Source: WVZH01 sp034430425
Lineage (GTDB): Bacteria; Chloroflexota; Anaerolineae; Anaerolineales; E44-bin32
DNA length: 64,000 nucleotides
Direction: 5' to 3'
NCBI GenBank assembly: GCA_034430425.1
Contig: DAOUEK010000007.1
Span: forward strand, 1 to 64,000
Of this stretch, positions 26,802 through 36,347 are shown piece by piece. The stretch's first letter is position 1. Each line of letters starts with the position of its first letter. The position numbers were made by a program, and so were the translations under genes. The notes under the pieces are model-generated. The model made no database searches. It saw nothing but the letters and a program-made list of their open reading frames with translations, and was not told the origin of the DNA.

Positions 26802-28169
26802 GTGGCTGAAGACACATCTCCACTCAACATTGAAGAATTACTGGCAAAAGCTGAAAAGCCATCCAAAGATGCGATGCGTTTGCATCCCTTCTACCAGGGA
26901 AAGGTTGAAGTAGCAATTAAGGCTCGCGTACGCGATTTTAATGACTTCGCCATCTGGTATACACCAGGAGTTGCCGCTCCCTGCCGGGCAATTGAAGCAG
27001 ACCCCGATCTTGTATATGAACATACACACAAAGGTAACACCGTAGCTGTTGTATCCGACGGTACCCGTGTGCTCGGTTTGGGTGACATCGGCCCAAAAGC
27101 CGGTTTGCCGGTCATGGAAGGCAAAGCCTTGCTGTACAAATACCTGGGGGGTGTGGATGCCTGGCCGATCATGCTTGGCACCAAAGATCCGGATAAAATC
27201 ATCGAAACCGTATTGCTGCTGCAGCCCGGGTTTGGCGGCGTCAATCTAGAAGATATTTCTCAACCCAAGTGCTTTCGGATACTCGACACCCTGCGTGCTG
27301 AAGCGGAAATTCCCATCTGGCACGACGATCAACAAGGAACTGCGACCGTTACATTGGCAGCCTTGCTGAATGCATTAAAAATCGTTGGCAAAAAAATCGA
27401 TGAAGTCCAGATCGCCTTCATCGGGACGGGAGCTGCAAATGTGGCTTGTGCGCGGCTGATATTCGCTTCAGGCGCCACACCGGCCATCTGCTACATGGTC
27501 GACAGCAAAGGCATATTGCACAAGGGCCGCAAAGACCTGGAGATGCGTAAGGCGGAATACGTCGACAAGTGGAAATTCTGCCAGATCACGAACGAGGAAG
27601 GTCGAGAAGGCGATACCGCTGCTGCCATGCGGGGAGCGGATGTCGTTATCGCACTATCGAAACCAGGTCCCGGAACCATCCTGCCCGAATGGGTTTCCGC
27701 CATGGCCAAGGATGCGATCGTCTTCGCCTGTGCAAATCCCGTTCCGGAAATATGGCCGTGGGAGGCGCAGAAAGCGGGTGCTGCCGTGATCGCCACTGGG
27801 CGCTCTGACTTCCCCAATCAAGTCAATAATTCTCTTGGTTTTCCTGGCATTTTCCGCGGCACACTCGATGTGCGCGCCCAAACCATCACCGACTCAATGT
27901 GTATGGCAGCGGCCGAAGCACTCGCCTCAATGGCCGAGAAAAAAGGATTAAACAACAAATACATCCTACCCAACATGGATGAATGGGAAGTATTTCCGAG
28001 AGAAGCCGCTGCGGTTGCCACAAAAGCAGTCGAAGAGGGCATCGCCCAAAACCCCATGACGTACGACGAAGAACTTCGAAACGCCGAAGCGATCATCCGT
28101 CGCTCACGAGATCTAACTGCGTCCATGATGGCCGAAGGCTTTATCGCCATGGCAAACGGGGAGGAGTAA
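26802..28169 (+). CDS. NAD(P)-dependent malic enzyme
   Basis: A 455-residue malic enzyme of the short bacterial class, converting malate to pyruvate and CO2 or the reverse. Visible are the N-terminal WYTPGVAAPC, GLGDIGPKAGLPVMEGKALL, the catalytic-metal region FGGVNLEDISQP and IWHDDQQGT, the Rossmann AFIGTGAANVACARL and FACANPVPEIWP. The start is GTG with AGGAGG 8 nt away; the frame is open another 31 codons upstream. It lies 123 nt after acsE and 5 nt before a flavoprotein gene, so it seems tied to the acetyl-CoA pathway genes, perhaps balancing C3/C4 pools and NAD(P)H. Confidence 0.93.
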   Translation: MAEDTSPLNIEELLAKAEKPSKDAMRLHPFYQGKVEVAIKARVRDFNDFAIWYTPGVAAPCRAIEADPDLVYEHTHKGNTVAVVSDGTRVLGLGDIGPKAGLPVMEGKALLYKYLGGVDAWPIMLGTKDPDKIIETVLLLQPGFGGVNLEDISQPKCFRILDTLRAEAEIPIWHDDQQGTATVTLAALLNALKIVGKKIDEVQIAFIGTGAANVACARLIFASGATPAICYMVDSKGILHKGRKDLEMRKAEYVDKWKFCQITNEEGREGDTAAAMRGADVVIALSKPGPGTILPEWVSAMAKDAIVFACANPVPEIWPWEAQKAGAAVIATGRSDFPNQVNNSLGFPGIFRGTLDVRAQTITDSMCMAAAEALASMAEKKGLNNKYILPNMDEWEVFPREAAAVATKAVEEGIAQNPMTYDEELRNAEAIIRRSRDLTASMMAEGFIAMANGEE

Positions 28170-28174
28170 AGACG

Positions 28175-29083
28175 ATGTACGATTTAATCATCTTGGGTGG
28201 AGGACCTGCTGGTCTTACTGCGACGATTTATGCACTGCGCAAACGTCTCAACGTGTTATTAATCACTCGCGATCTGGGTGGCAAGACCAATTACCGTCTC
28301 CAACTTCCTTTCGTGAATCAATACCTCGTCATCTCCGGTGAGGAAATCGTCACCCGCTTCATCAGCGAAATCAATTACCTGGAATTCGCCCGGGATATAG
28401 ACAAAGCTGAAAAGGTCAAGAAGATCAAGCACGGCTATGAAGTCACGACCCGAGAGGGGAAGAAGCATCAAACGAAGTCTTTGATTATTGCCACAGGTGC
28501 ATTGGGTAGATTACTCGATGTCCCCGGCGAGAAAGAATATATGATGCGCGGCTTGTGCTACAGCGCGGTGTCGTATGCGCCGCTTTTTATCGACCGTAAT
28601 GCAGTCGTCATCGGCGACACGCACCTGGCACTCCGTTCGACGGCCGAGTTGGCGCGCATCGCCAAGAAGGTCAGTCTGGTCGCGCCTTCGCATGGCGACC
28701 TGGACTCCGTCATGGGGCGTAAAGTGCGATCGGCACCGAACGTGGAAATCCTGGAAGGCTTCAGAGTCAACGCTGTAATGGGAGATGACTACGCGCGAAA
28801 AATCGTCATTCAAAGGAACGACGAAGAACGAGAGCTCGAAGCGGATGCGTTCTTCGTAGAACTTGAATTGCAGCCCCAATCGCAGATTGTCGCCGATCTG
28901 GTGGATTGTGATGAATTGGGCCGTATTAAAGTAGACAGCAGCAATAAGACCTCCGTCGAAGGCGTCTTCGCCGCAGGTGATGTTACCAATGTGATGGCCG
29001 AACAGGTCCTCATTGCCGTTGGGGAAGGTGTAAAAGCCGCTCTCTCCGCCTACGAATACTTATTAGAGTATGCGGACGATTGA
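28175..29083 (+). CDS. Thioredoxin-reductase-like flavoprotein without the CxxC
   Basis: A 302-residue pyridine nucleotide-disulfide oxidoreductase fold protein. The FAD site is present (LIILGGGPAGLTATIYA, LIIATGALGR, GVFAAGDVTN). In thioredoxin reductases the NADPH domain carries a redox CATC; here the same place reads GLCYSAVSYAPLF, with only one Cys. The nucleotide motif GxGxSA reads VVIGDTHLALRS, also unusual. It therefore probably does not reduce thioredoxin and may move electrons to another partner, such as a ferredoxin. GGGGAGGAG lies ahead of the ATG, and it starts 5 nt after malic enzyme. Confidence 0.85.
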   Translation: MYDLIILGGGPAGLTATIYALRKRLNVLLITRDLGGKTNYRLQLPFVNQYLVISGEEIVTRFISEINYLEFARDIDKAEKVKKIKHGYEVTTREGKKHQTKSLIIATGALGRLLDVPGEKEYMMRGLCYSAVSYAPLFIDRNAVVIGDTHLALRSTAELARIAKKVSLVAPSHGDLDSVMGRKVRSAPNVEILEGFRVNAVMGDDYARKIVIQRNDEERELEADAFFVELELQPQSQIVADLVDCDELGRIKVDSSNKTSVEGVFAAGDVTNVMAEQVLIAVGEGVKAALSAYEYLLEYADD

Positions 29084-29175
29084 AGGGGACAGGGTCGCCA
29101 AAAAGAGGGGATTTACAAACCGCCTTTGACCGGGAAGTATCTGGGTGTCATCTCTGGTGATGCCCCCTCCAAAGT

Positions 29176-29886
29176 TCATCCATCGAGAGAAGTCTGGGTT
29201 GACTTTGCCGATACGATGAATCGTACCGTGCCAAAATTAATTCGGATGTGGTTCAATATCGAATACATGAAGATACCCATACCTAGCAGTTCAAGCCCCT
29301 CTTCCAAGACCACGAACGCCTGATAAGCAAAATTCCCAATGCCGTACAATGCATCCTGCCGCCCACCTAGATACTCGAAGCCAGCGACACCCGAAAGATA
29401 GACCAGTCCAGAAACAATGAATAACACCTTTGTCTCACCAGGTAGGCGCAGGACAAACCGCAAGTAAATGACTCCAACCAAAATAGCGAGTGCGCCGTAC
29501 GGAATCAGCCATACCATGTCATAGAGCGCTTCAGGATTATATACTCCCCGCAGCGGTCCGCCCAACTTCTCATGGATTCGGACGGTCTCATCCACCGCCA
29601 TGTACAAGAAAAGAATAGCGAGACCGATCCAATAAAGAAAGCCCGAGGATCGATTTCGTTTTACAAGATGGGCGACGACGAACAACAAAAGACTACAAAT
29701 CCCCAGCCCCATTGAAGAAACGAAAGTGGGGATACTATCCTCACGATTGAGATCAAAGAAATAGAATCCAAATGTCCTGCCGTAGAAATGATCAGTAATT
29801 CGTCCCCCGATATGACCCAGTACCATAATGAGGGAGACGGTGAGAAATATCATCGCCACTCTCTTCGGTTTCACCGAAATATCCAT
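29176..29886 (-). CDS. Polytopic membrane protein of unknown function
   Basis: A 236-residue protein with about seven hydrophobic helices. No enzyme family was recognised. A helix ending AVDETVRIHEKLGG has an acidic residue and His in a membrane-border setting, and there is VLEEGLELLGMGIF near the C-terminus. The frame opens at a TTG at 29895, but AAGGGA at 10 nt supports the ATG at 29886. It is convergent with the CODH/ACS cluster and faces away from the crotonase gene. Confidence 0.6.
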   Translation of the reverse strand: MDISVKPKRVAMIFLTVSLIMVLGHIGGRITDHFYGRTFGFYFFDLNREDSIPTFVSSMGLGICSLLLFVVAHLVKRNRSSGFLYWIGLAILFLYMAVDETVRIHEKLGGPLRGVYNPEALYDMVWLIPYGALAILVGVIYLRFVLRLPGETKVLFIVSGLVYLSGVAGFEYLGGRQDALYGIGNFAYQAFVVLEEGLELLGMGIFMYSILNHIRINFGTVRFIVSAKSTQTSLDG

Positions 29887-30050
29887 TATCACCAATCCCT
29901 TTCATCTCGCAGGGCAACCGAGTGTGTTGCGAGGAACAGCTTCCAATTTACACAACCTTGAAACGCCACAAGGGTAGCCAGTACTACTCTTCACGTCAAG
30001 TATCAATCTGGAAAATAAAAATGTGACTCAGTTTCCCGATACTTGCGGAA

Positions 30051-30827
30051 TCAATCTATCAAACCTTGATTCTTAATGTACTGCATAAAGGCATTCTTAG
30101 TTTCTGAACTGGCAAGCAAGTCGGCCACGATTTCGAGTTCAAGATCCTGGCTTTCGCGCAAGCTCAGGTCATAACCGGTATGGATGATCCGTTTGGATAG
30201 TTCCAAAGCTTTCGCAGGCACTTCAAGCAAGCGTCTGGCCAGATCCAATGCGGTTTGATCCAGTTCATCTGGCGCAACAATCTGATGAATCAATCCATAC
30301 CGCAGCGCCTTTTCTGCCCTGAAGCGCCCACCGAAATAAAGGATTTCCTTCGCTGCCGCCATGCCAGCCAGGCGCGTGATGCGTTTCGTGCCCCACAGTA
30401 TCGGAAGCCCCATTTTGATCTCCGGTAGACCGAAAACCGTACGTTTGCTGGCGACCCGAAAATCACAACACAGCGCCAGCATCAATCCGCCCCCGAGGCA
30501 AAAACCATGCAGCTTGGCGATCGTCGGTTTCCCCAGAGATTCAAAATCATCCACACATCGCTGCATCTCGGCAATAAACCGGCGGTTATCTTCTGCAGAA
30601 AAATCCATCCTTTCCGAAAGCATCTGGATATCAAGACCCGCTGAGAAATGGCGCCCTTCTCCCTGAAGGATGACCACTCTGGCATCGTCGTCTTCATGCA
30701 ATTGTGTGGTGATCTCCTGCAGCTCGATCATTGAATTGAAATTCAGGGTATTGAGTGGATCGACGCCCTGGATGGCAAGCGTAAGGATTTGATCTTCTTT
30801 ACTTACTTCCCAACTGCGGTATTCCAT
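30051..30827 (-). CDS. Enoyl-CoA hydratase/isomerase family protein
   Basis: A 258-residue crotonase-fold enzyme acting on acyl-CoA thioesters. The oxyanion-hole segments are HFSAGLDIQML and GFCLGGGLMLALCCDFRVA. Hydratases use two glutamates: the one in the GGGxELA segment is Met here, while the Glu in FGLPEIKMGLP is present. An isomerase or another crotonase reaction is therefore more likely than classic hydration. AAGAGG abuts the ATG at 30833 and is 6 nt from the one at 30827, which I prefer. No other beta-oxidation genes are adjacent. Confidence 0.88.
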   Translation of the reverse strand: MEYRSWEVSKEDQILTLAIQGVDPLNTLNFNSMIELQEITTQLHEDDDARVVILQGEGRHFSAGLDIQMLSERMDFSAEDNRRFIAEMQRCVDDFESLGKPTIAKLHGFCLGGGLMLALCCDFRVASKRTVFGLPEIKMGLPILWGTKRITRLAGMAAAKEILYFGGRFRAEKALRYGLIHQIVAPDELDQTALDLARRLLEVPAKALELSKRIIHTGYDLSLRESQDLELEIVADLLASSETKNAFMQYIKNQGLID

Positions 30828-31098
30828 CGGCATCCTCTTTCTGAATTCATTTTACCGCTGCGCAATCAATGTTCTAGGTCAACGTAGAAAACCATTAGAC
30901 GAGTTTCAGCTGATATCGGACTATTGTACAATAACGAAAAGCTTCCATTTGATTGTGCAGTAGGGTAATGGAGCTTATTGTCGTTTCCAGATCTACCAGT
31001 AGCTCTTTCGGATTTACAGATCTTCAACCTTGCATCTGTAGAACAACAATGAGCATATACACAGGATGGTTTGAGATATCCTCCAGGAGAATGCAATC

Positions 31099-31275
31099 AT
31101 GGTCGAATACAATGGGAAAGAAATCCGCTGTGGGGAATGTCCTCTACGTAAACGTGCAGAGGCCAGGCCGAACTCGCTGATTGCCCGTTTCTGGCGCTGG
31201 CATACCACCTGGTGTCCCGGATGGAAAGTTTATCAGCAATACTTATCCGAACAGGAAGGCTCGCCTGAAGGATAG
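31099..31275 (+). CDS. Small Cys/Trp-rich protein (58 residues)
   Basis: A short frame from ATG at 31099 with AGGAG about 9 nt upstream. The product has CGECPL near residue 11, a basic stretch, then WRWHTTWCPGWKVYQQYL. The spacing of CxxC, Trp-rich helix and a third Cys suggests a compact metal- or cluster-binding protein. Initiation signal, composition and motif make it look like a real gene despite its length. I do not recognise the family, and no function is assigned. Confidence 0.5.
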   Translation: MVEYNGKEIRCGECPLRKRAEARPNSLIARFWRWHTTWCPGWKVYQQYLSEQEGSPEG

Positions 31276-31580
31276 CATCCAACCGGAGTAAATGTACCCA
31301 CAAGATTGAATGTTCGTCCTGAAAAAATATTAGGTTCAAGTTGCGAGATCAATTGCGAATTGTGAATTCTCTCTTTGCATATTTCCGTGTGTTACATTCC
31401 ACCTGCCGTCTCGATCCAATCGCCGAGCGGCCACCCCCATGCTAAAATTGCCGCGTTGCTACAATTCTCGGTGCCGCGAGATAGGGAGCATTATTCACTT
31501 CGTGTGCCACATGCCGAAGATCTGCCTGAGAGCAGGACTCAAACGCCAACTTCCAGGCATGAGAACACGGAGGTAACTTC
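31276..31580. other. Intergenic region before the zinc-ribbon protein
   Basis: A 305-bp stretch without a convincing gene. It has a TACAAT at 31460-31465 followed by a small TCTCG/CGAGA inverted repeat and a GGAGG ribosome site before the next ATG. The TACAAT lacks a recognisable -35 box. Confidence 0.35.
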
Positions 31581-32579
31581 ATGCCAGCAGCGAAGGAATT
31601 GAATTATAAGTTTCGCTTCGTTCGCAATAAAAACGCCATTGGATTATTCGCCAAAAAAGCCACCGCTACAGACCGGGAATTAATCCTCGCTAAAGAACCA
31701 ATCGACTACGCCGACATCATTAACAGCACCTGCCGAGATCAACGCATTGCTCTTTCAATCGCGCCGGAAGCAACTTTAGGCGAAAATACGCGCAAAGCCC
31801 TCCAGGCAGATCAGATTTTGGTCCTGGAAGTCTCCCAAGGTAGAACCAATGACCTGGAGAGGCACATTGATCGTGCATCCTCGGCGATTCAAGCCGAGCA
31901 GCATCGTCAGGAACTGATCAACGCTGGCAAAGCCAACCGCTTCCACAGTATCCAATGTTCAAATTGTCAGGCAACTATTGATCTCTCGGATTTCAACCGT
32001 ACGTCTTACGTTTATTGTCGATACTGTGAATCGATCATCAAATCAAGCGGTGAGATTGTCACACCCGGCGATTCATACCGCATTTGTGATGAATGCGGAA
32101 TGTTCGATCGCGTCCGAGAGTATACCCACTTCAACTTCTATTTTCTACTTGTTGTTTACGGTTTTTCCTACCACCGCGTTCATGTCTGTGATAACTGTGC
32201 CGTGCATCTAGCCAAACTCGCGCTGCCGCGAAACCTGGTCTTCATCCTGGGTGTACCCTCGGCAATCTACATGTGGATCAAAGCCATTACCGGGCGTGAT
32301 CCTTCTCTGCGAGCCTTAGCCAAGGCCAACGCCCTCGCCCGCAAAGGGAAATTCAAAGAAGCGGATGAAATCTACGTCCAATTTGCTGGACCATACCCCG
32401 AACATCCCGCGCTGCTGCGCAACCGCAGTCTTGGACATCTCTACGGAAACAACCTCAATGCCGCCGCCAGTCTGCTCAGCCGCTCGCTTAAATCCTGTAA
32501 CAACTACCTACCATCGTTACAACTTGCACGCCGGTTGAAACAGGCTGCTTCGAAAGTCAAAGAACCCAATCACATCTAA
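31581..32579 (+). CDS. Zinc-ribbon protein with C-terminal TPR-like repeats
   Basis: A 332-residue protein of unknown function. The middle has four CxxC pairs: CSNC and CRYC around residues 130-155, then CDEC and CDNC near 170 and 200, consistent with one or two zinc ribbons. A hydrophobic segment (FYFLLVVYGF) separates the last two, and a second (LVFILGVPSAIYMWI) follows, so membrane attachment is possible. Residues 245-320 look like tetratricopeptide repeats (NALARKGKFKEADEIYVQF, ALLRNRSLGHLYGNN). GGAGG lies before the ATG. Confidence 0.6.
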   Translation: MPAAKELNYKFRFVRNKNAIGLFAKKATATDRELILAKEPIDYADIINSTCRDQRIALSIAPEATLGENTRKALQADQILVLEVSQGRTNDLERHIDRASSAIQAEQHRQELINAGKANRFHSIQCSNCQATIDLSDFNRTSYVYCRYCESIIKSSGEIVTPGDSYRICDECGMFDRVREYTHFNFYFLLVVYGFSYHRVHVCDNCAVHLAKLALPRNLVFILGVPSAIYMWIKAITGRDPSLRALAKANALARKGKFKEADEIYVQFAGPYPEHPALLRNRSLGHLYGNNLNAAASLLSRSLKSCNNYLPSLQLARRLKQAASKVKEPNHI

Positions 32580-32811
32580 GCCCTCCCGGTAATTGGAACG
32601 AAATCCAGTTCACATCGACATCACCTGATTTAGCTGTTGTAAAGCAGCGGATAGGGATTCTGATGTTTTGAAGAACCTCCCCATATCCCTGTGACATATT
32701 TCACTATCCACATCCACCTTCCGGGTCTAATATATTGGACAAGATTAGGCAAATATCCCACCTGCCTGGCGCCAATCGCGCCATTTGGGTTGTTTTTGGT
32801 GAAGGTACAAG

Positions 32812-35800
32812 GTGCCAGGAGATTGTCGTCCATTCCCCAGTAACGGAAGAGAGAAGGCCGAAAGCGTCCTCGTGATCGGAGGCGGCGTTGGTGGTATGCG
32901 TGCCGCCATCGATCTGGCTGAGGCCGGAATCCACACCTATTTACTCGAACATACCCCCTCGCTGGGTGGGCGCGTCTCCCAACTCGGTTTCATGTTTCCA
33001 ACACACGACTGCGTACTCTGCCGGGGTACCTCCGACCATGGATTCGGTTGTACACGGCCTTCAATCACCCCCGCCTTACTGGATCAAAACAAACACCCCA
33101 ACATCACCATCCTCACTTCAACCGACCTGATCAGCTTCGAGGGGCAGGCTGGCGATTTCAGGGTGACACTTGGCGAGCGAGCGAAAATCGTCAACCCAAG
33201 CCTTTGCATAAATTGCGGTCGATGTGCCGAAGTATGCACGCAAGTCCGTCCCAGCGAATTTCAACTTGGATTGAGCACTCGCAAGACCATCGATAAATCG
33301 GCTCCTCGCTCCCTGCCGAATGCATATTACATATTGGAGAAAAGCGACTACTGCGATGACTGCCGAAAATGCCTGGCCGTTTGTCCTACACAGGCTATCG
33401 ATCTCGATGCTCAACCGAGAAACCACGAGATTCATGTCGGCGCAGTAATCCTGGCGATGGGATTCCAGCCCTTCGATCCATCCTCGATGCCAGAATTAGG
33501 CTACGGCCGGATTCCGAATGTGATCACTTCGATGCAGTACGAGCGCCTGGCCTCCCGTTCAGGTCCCACGGAAGGTATCGTCAGACGCATATCGGATGGG
33601 GAAGTCCCAAAACGCATTGCCTGGCTGCAATGCATTGGCTCACGCGATCAAGTAAATCCATACTGCTCATCCATCTGCTGTATGTACGCCACCAAAGAAG
33701 CCATGCTGGCCAAACAACGCGATTCCAGCATCGACTGTCACATTTTCACAATGGATGAGCGGGCTTTTAATAAGGAATACAATCAATACTACCGTCAAGC
33801 CCGAGATGATTTCGGCATCCATTACACACGCTGCCGCATCTCATCTATCGACGAAGACCCATCGACAGGAGAAGCCATCCTGCGCTACCCCTCTGGGCGC
33901 ATGCACGGTGAATCTTCTCCCGGCCAGGGTAGAGTGCAAGAAGCGCGCTTCGATCTTATCGTCCTGGCCGTGGGTATTCGGCCTCCAAAGGGCGCCATCG
34001 ATATTGCCAAGAAGCTGGGGATCGCCATCAATGAATATGGCTTCTGTGAAACAGATAAATTTTCGCCCCTGGCCACTTCCCGTCCGGGCGTTTTCGTCTG
34101 CGGTGCTTTCGCTTCCCCCAAGGAGATCGCAGAAACCATCCTGGATGCATCAGGTGCAGCGGCCGAAGCCATGCGTATCATGCACGACCATCTCGGGGAA
34201 AATACCTTCAGTCGGGCACAGCCCTTTCTGACAACACTTGATCCAGTCCAGGAGATGGAAGCAGATCACCTCGACCCAAAGATAGGTGTCCTGCTCTGCG
34301 GGTGCGCCGGCGAAATATCACAAGTCATCGACCTGCACAAAGTCGCCGATTTCGCCAGGACGTTGCCGGCGGTGGATCAAGTCGAGATTCATCCCCTCGC
34401 CTGTCTCGAAGACGGACAGGCTCAATTGCAGCGAATGGTGACCGAAGGTAAAGTCAACCGTATCGTCATCGCAGCCTGCAGCCACCGCATGCATGAACCG
34501 CTTTTCCAGCGACTTGCATCAGAAGCGGGGCTCAATCCCTACTGGATCGAAATCGTCAACCTGCGCGAACACTGTTCCTGGGTACATGGCAACGATCCGA
34601 AAGGCGCCACGCGCAAGGCACGCGAACTGCTCCGAATTGGTGTCGAGCGCGTTCGTCAAGCAGATACCATTCACAAATTCCAGCGCCAACCCAACCGGGC
34701 TGCCCTGGTGATTGGCGGAGGGGTGGCGGGAATGACATCCGCTCTAGGCATCGCCGACGCAGGTTTCGAAGTGCACCTGGTGGAGAAGAGTGGTGAATTA
34801 GGCGGCAATCTACATCATATTTACTTCGTCGCCGAGAATGCCAATCCCCAACGCCTTCTGCGAGATCTGGTTAACCGCATCCTGAGCCATAAGCGCATCA
34901 CCCTCCACCTGCACAGTCAAATTGTGCATCACACCGGAAGCGTGGGCGATTTCCGCGCGCGCATTCGCACAGTTAACGGCGATGACACTTATCAAGAGAG
35001 AGAAATTCGGCACGCAGCGGTTATCGTAGCAACGGGCGGCCAGGAGGCCAATGCGGACCGTTACCTGCTTGGACAGGATCCGAGTATCCTGCGTATGTCG
35101 GAATTGGAGGAAATGCTCGCACACCAACCCGAGCGTATAACGCGTCTGAAGTCCGTGGTGCTTATCCAGTGTGTGCAGCCCAAGGGTGAAGAAGAATATT
35201 GTTCACGAATTTGTTGCACCAATACGATTAAAAATGCCTCGCGCTTGAAAATGCTCAACCCACAATGCCAGGTAATCATCCTTTACAAAAACATCATCAC
35301 CTACGGATTTCGAGAAAAATACTACCTGGATGTGCGTAAAAGAGGTGTGCTCTTCGTGCGTTACACCGATGCCACTCCGCCTCGGGTCCGTCTCGAAAAG
35401 AGGAACGACGGCATGAAAACCGTCGTCGAGGTAGACGAACATATCTTCGGGCGAACGCTGGTGTTCGAACCCGACATGATTGCATTGAGTATGTCGATTC
35501 AACCCTCGGTTGGCACCAGTAAACTAGCGCAGGTGTTAGGCGTCCCCAAATCACAAGAAGGCTTCTTCCTCGAGAGCCACTTGAAGATGCGGCCTATGGA
35601 ATTTTATGATGAAGGTATCTTCCTGGCCGGCATGGCACATTATCCCAAATTCATCGAGGAAACAATCACGCACGCTATGGCCTGTGTTGGAAGAGCACTG
35701 ACAATTCTAAGCCGCCCCAGTATCCAATTGGGCGGTGTTGTGGCAGAGATCGACCCTCAACGTTGCACCGGCTGCCTCACCTGTGTTCGCACCTGCCCAT

Positions 35801-36036
35801 TCGGCATCCCTGAAATGCGTTACGACCAATGCGGTGTAGGACAACTCGGCGGAGCGGCCTGGATCGATCCGGCTCGCTGCCATGGTTGTGGAACCTGCTC
35901 GGCGGAATGTCCGGCCCGCGCCATTCAACTCATACAATATCGCGACGAGCAAATCAATTCTGCCCTCGGACAGTGGGTGCCCGACCTGCCGGTGGGGAAT
36001 GAAACACAATCCCAATCCTTGAGGCTCGAGGAGTAA
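32812..36036 (+). CDS. Tandem HdrA-like flavin/iron-sulfur protein (without GltD insert)
   Basis: A 1074-residue protein built from two HdrA-like FAD modules. The first (about 20-480) has VLVIGGGVGGM, FPTHDCVLC, two ferredoxin-type motifs (CINCGRCAEVC, CDDCRKCLAVCP) and CIGSRDQVNPYCSSICC. The second starts with the HdrA central region (LLCGCAGE, CSWVHGND), has its own FAD motif (ALVIGGGVAGMTSAL) and CSRICCTNTIKNA, and ends in a two-cluster ferredoxin (CTGCLTCVRTCP, CHGCGTCSAECP). HdrA is the bifurcating flavin subunit of heterodisulfide-reductase-type complexes. The start is GTG. A ferredoxin and a Cys-type MvhD follow, giving a partial Hdr module without HdrB/HdrC. Confidence 0.88.
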   Translation: MPGDCRPFPSNGREKAESVLVIGGGVGGMRAAIDLAEAGIHTYLLEHTPSLGGRVSQLGFMFPTHDCVLCRGTSDHGFGCTRPSITPALLDQNKHPNITILTSTDLISFEGQAGDFRVTLGERAKIVNPSLCINCGRCAEVCTQVRPSEFQLGLSTRKTIDKSAPRSLPNAYYILEKSDYCDDCRKCLAVCPTQAIDLDAQPRNHEIHVGAVILAMGFQPFDPSSMPELGYGRIPNVITSMQYERLASRSGPTEGIVRRISDGEVPKRIAWLQCIGSRDQVNPYCSSICCMYATKEAMLAKQRDSSIDCHIFTMDERAFNKEYNQYYRQARDDFGIHYTRCRISSIDEDPSTGEAILRYPSGRMHGESSPGQGRVQEARFDLIVLAVGIRPPKGAIDIAKKLGIAINEYGFCETDKFSPLATSRPGVFVCGAFASPKEIAETILDASGAAAEAMRIMHDHLGENTFSRAQPFLTTLDPVQEMEADHLDPKIGVLLCGCAGEISQVIDLHKVADFARTLPAVDQVEIHPLACLEDGQAQLQRMVTEGKVNRIVIAACSHRMHEPLFQRLASEAGLNPYWIEIVNLREHCSWVHGNDPKGATRKARELLRIGVERVRQADTIHKFQRQPNRAALVIGGGVAGMTSALGIADAGFEVHLVEKSGELGGNLHHIYFVAENANPQRLLRDLVNRILSHKRITLHLHSQIVHHTGSVGDFRARIRTVNGDDTYQEREIRHAAVIVATGGQEANADRYLLGQDPSILRMSELEEMLAHQPERITRLKSVVLIQCVQPKGEEEYCSRICCTNTIKNASRLKMLNPQCQVIILYKNIITYGFREKYYLDVRKRGVLFVRYTDATPPRVRLEKRNDGMKTVVEVDEHIFGRTLVFEPDMIALSMSIQPSVGTSKLAQVLGVPKSQEGFFLESHLKMRPMEFYDEGIFLAGMAHYPKFIEETITHAMACVGRALTILSRPSIQLGGVVAEIDPQRCTGCLTCVRTCPFGIPEMRYDQCGVGQLGGAAWIDPARCHGCGTCSAECPARAIQLIQYRDEQINSALGQWVPDLPVGNETQSQSLRLEE

Positions 36037-36119
36037 AGTGAAGGATAAGCTTCGTGACTTCCCATCCCACTCTCGCCCTGTCCTTCCTCCTTCAAGGTAG
36101 AGAACATCGAGTTTGAGAA

Positions 36120-36347
36120 GTGAAAAGTGCAGACACACAACTCAGACAGCAATATCTCGTTGAGCTGGATGAAACGCTCTGCGATGGATGTCGTAAATGC
36201 CTGCCTGTATGCAGCTTTAGGGCATTAACTTGGGTGCGCGCCGATAATGAGCTGCTGATCGACACCTGGGCGTGCACTGGATGCGGGACCTGTCTGACAG
36301 TGTGTCCCCAAAAAGCACTTACACTTCAACCCAGAGGCTCCAAATGA
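36120..36347 (+). CDS. Small 2[4Fe-4S] ferredoxin-like protein
   Basis: A 75-residue protein with two four-cysteine motifs: CDGCRKCLPVC and CTGCGTCLTVCP. It could pass single electrons between the HdrA-like protein and the MvhD-like subunit. The start is GTG, and its stop overlaps the MvhD-like start (ATGA), so the two are translationally coupled. It follows the HdrA-like gene by 83 nt. Confidence 0.85.
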   Translation: MKSADTQLRQQYLVELDETLCDGCRKCLPVCSFRALTWVRADNELLIDTWACTGCGTCLTVCPQKALTLQPRGSK

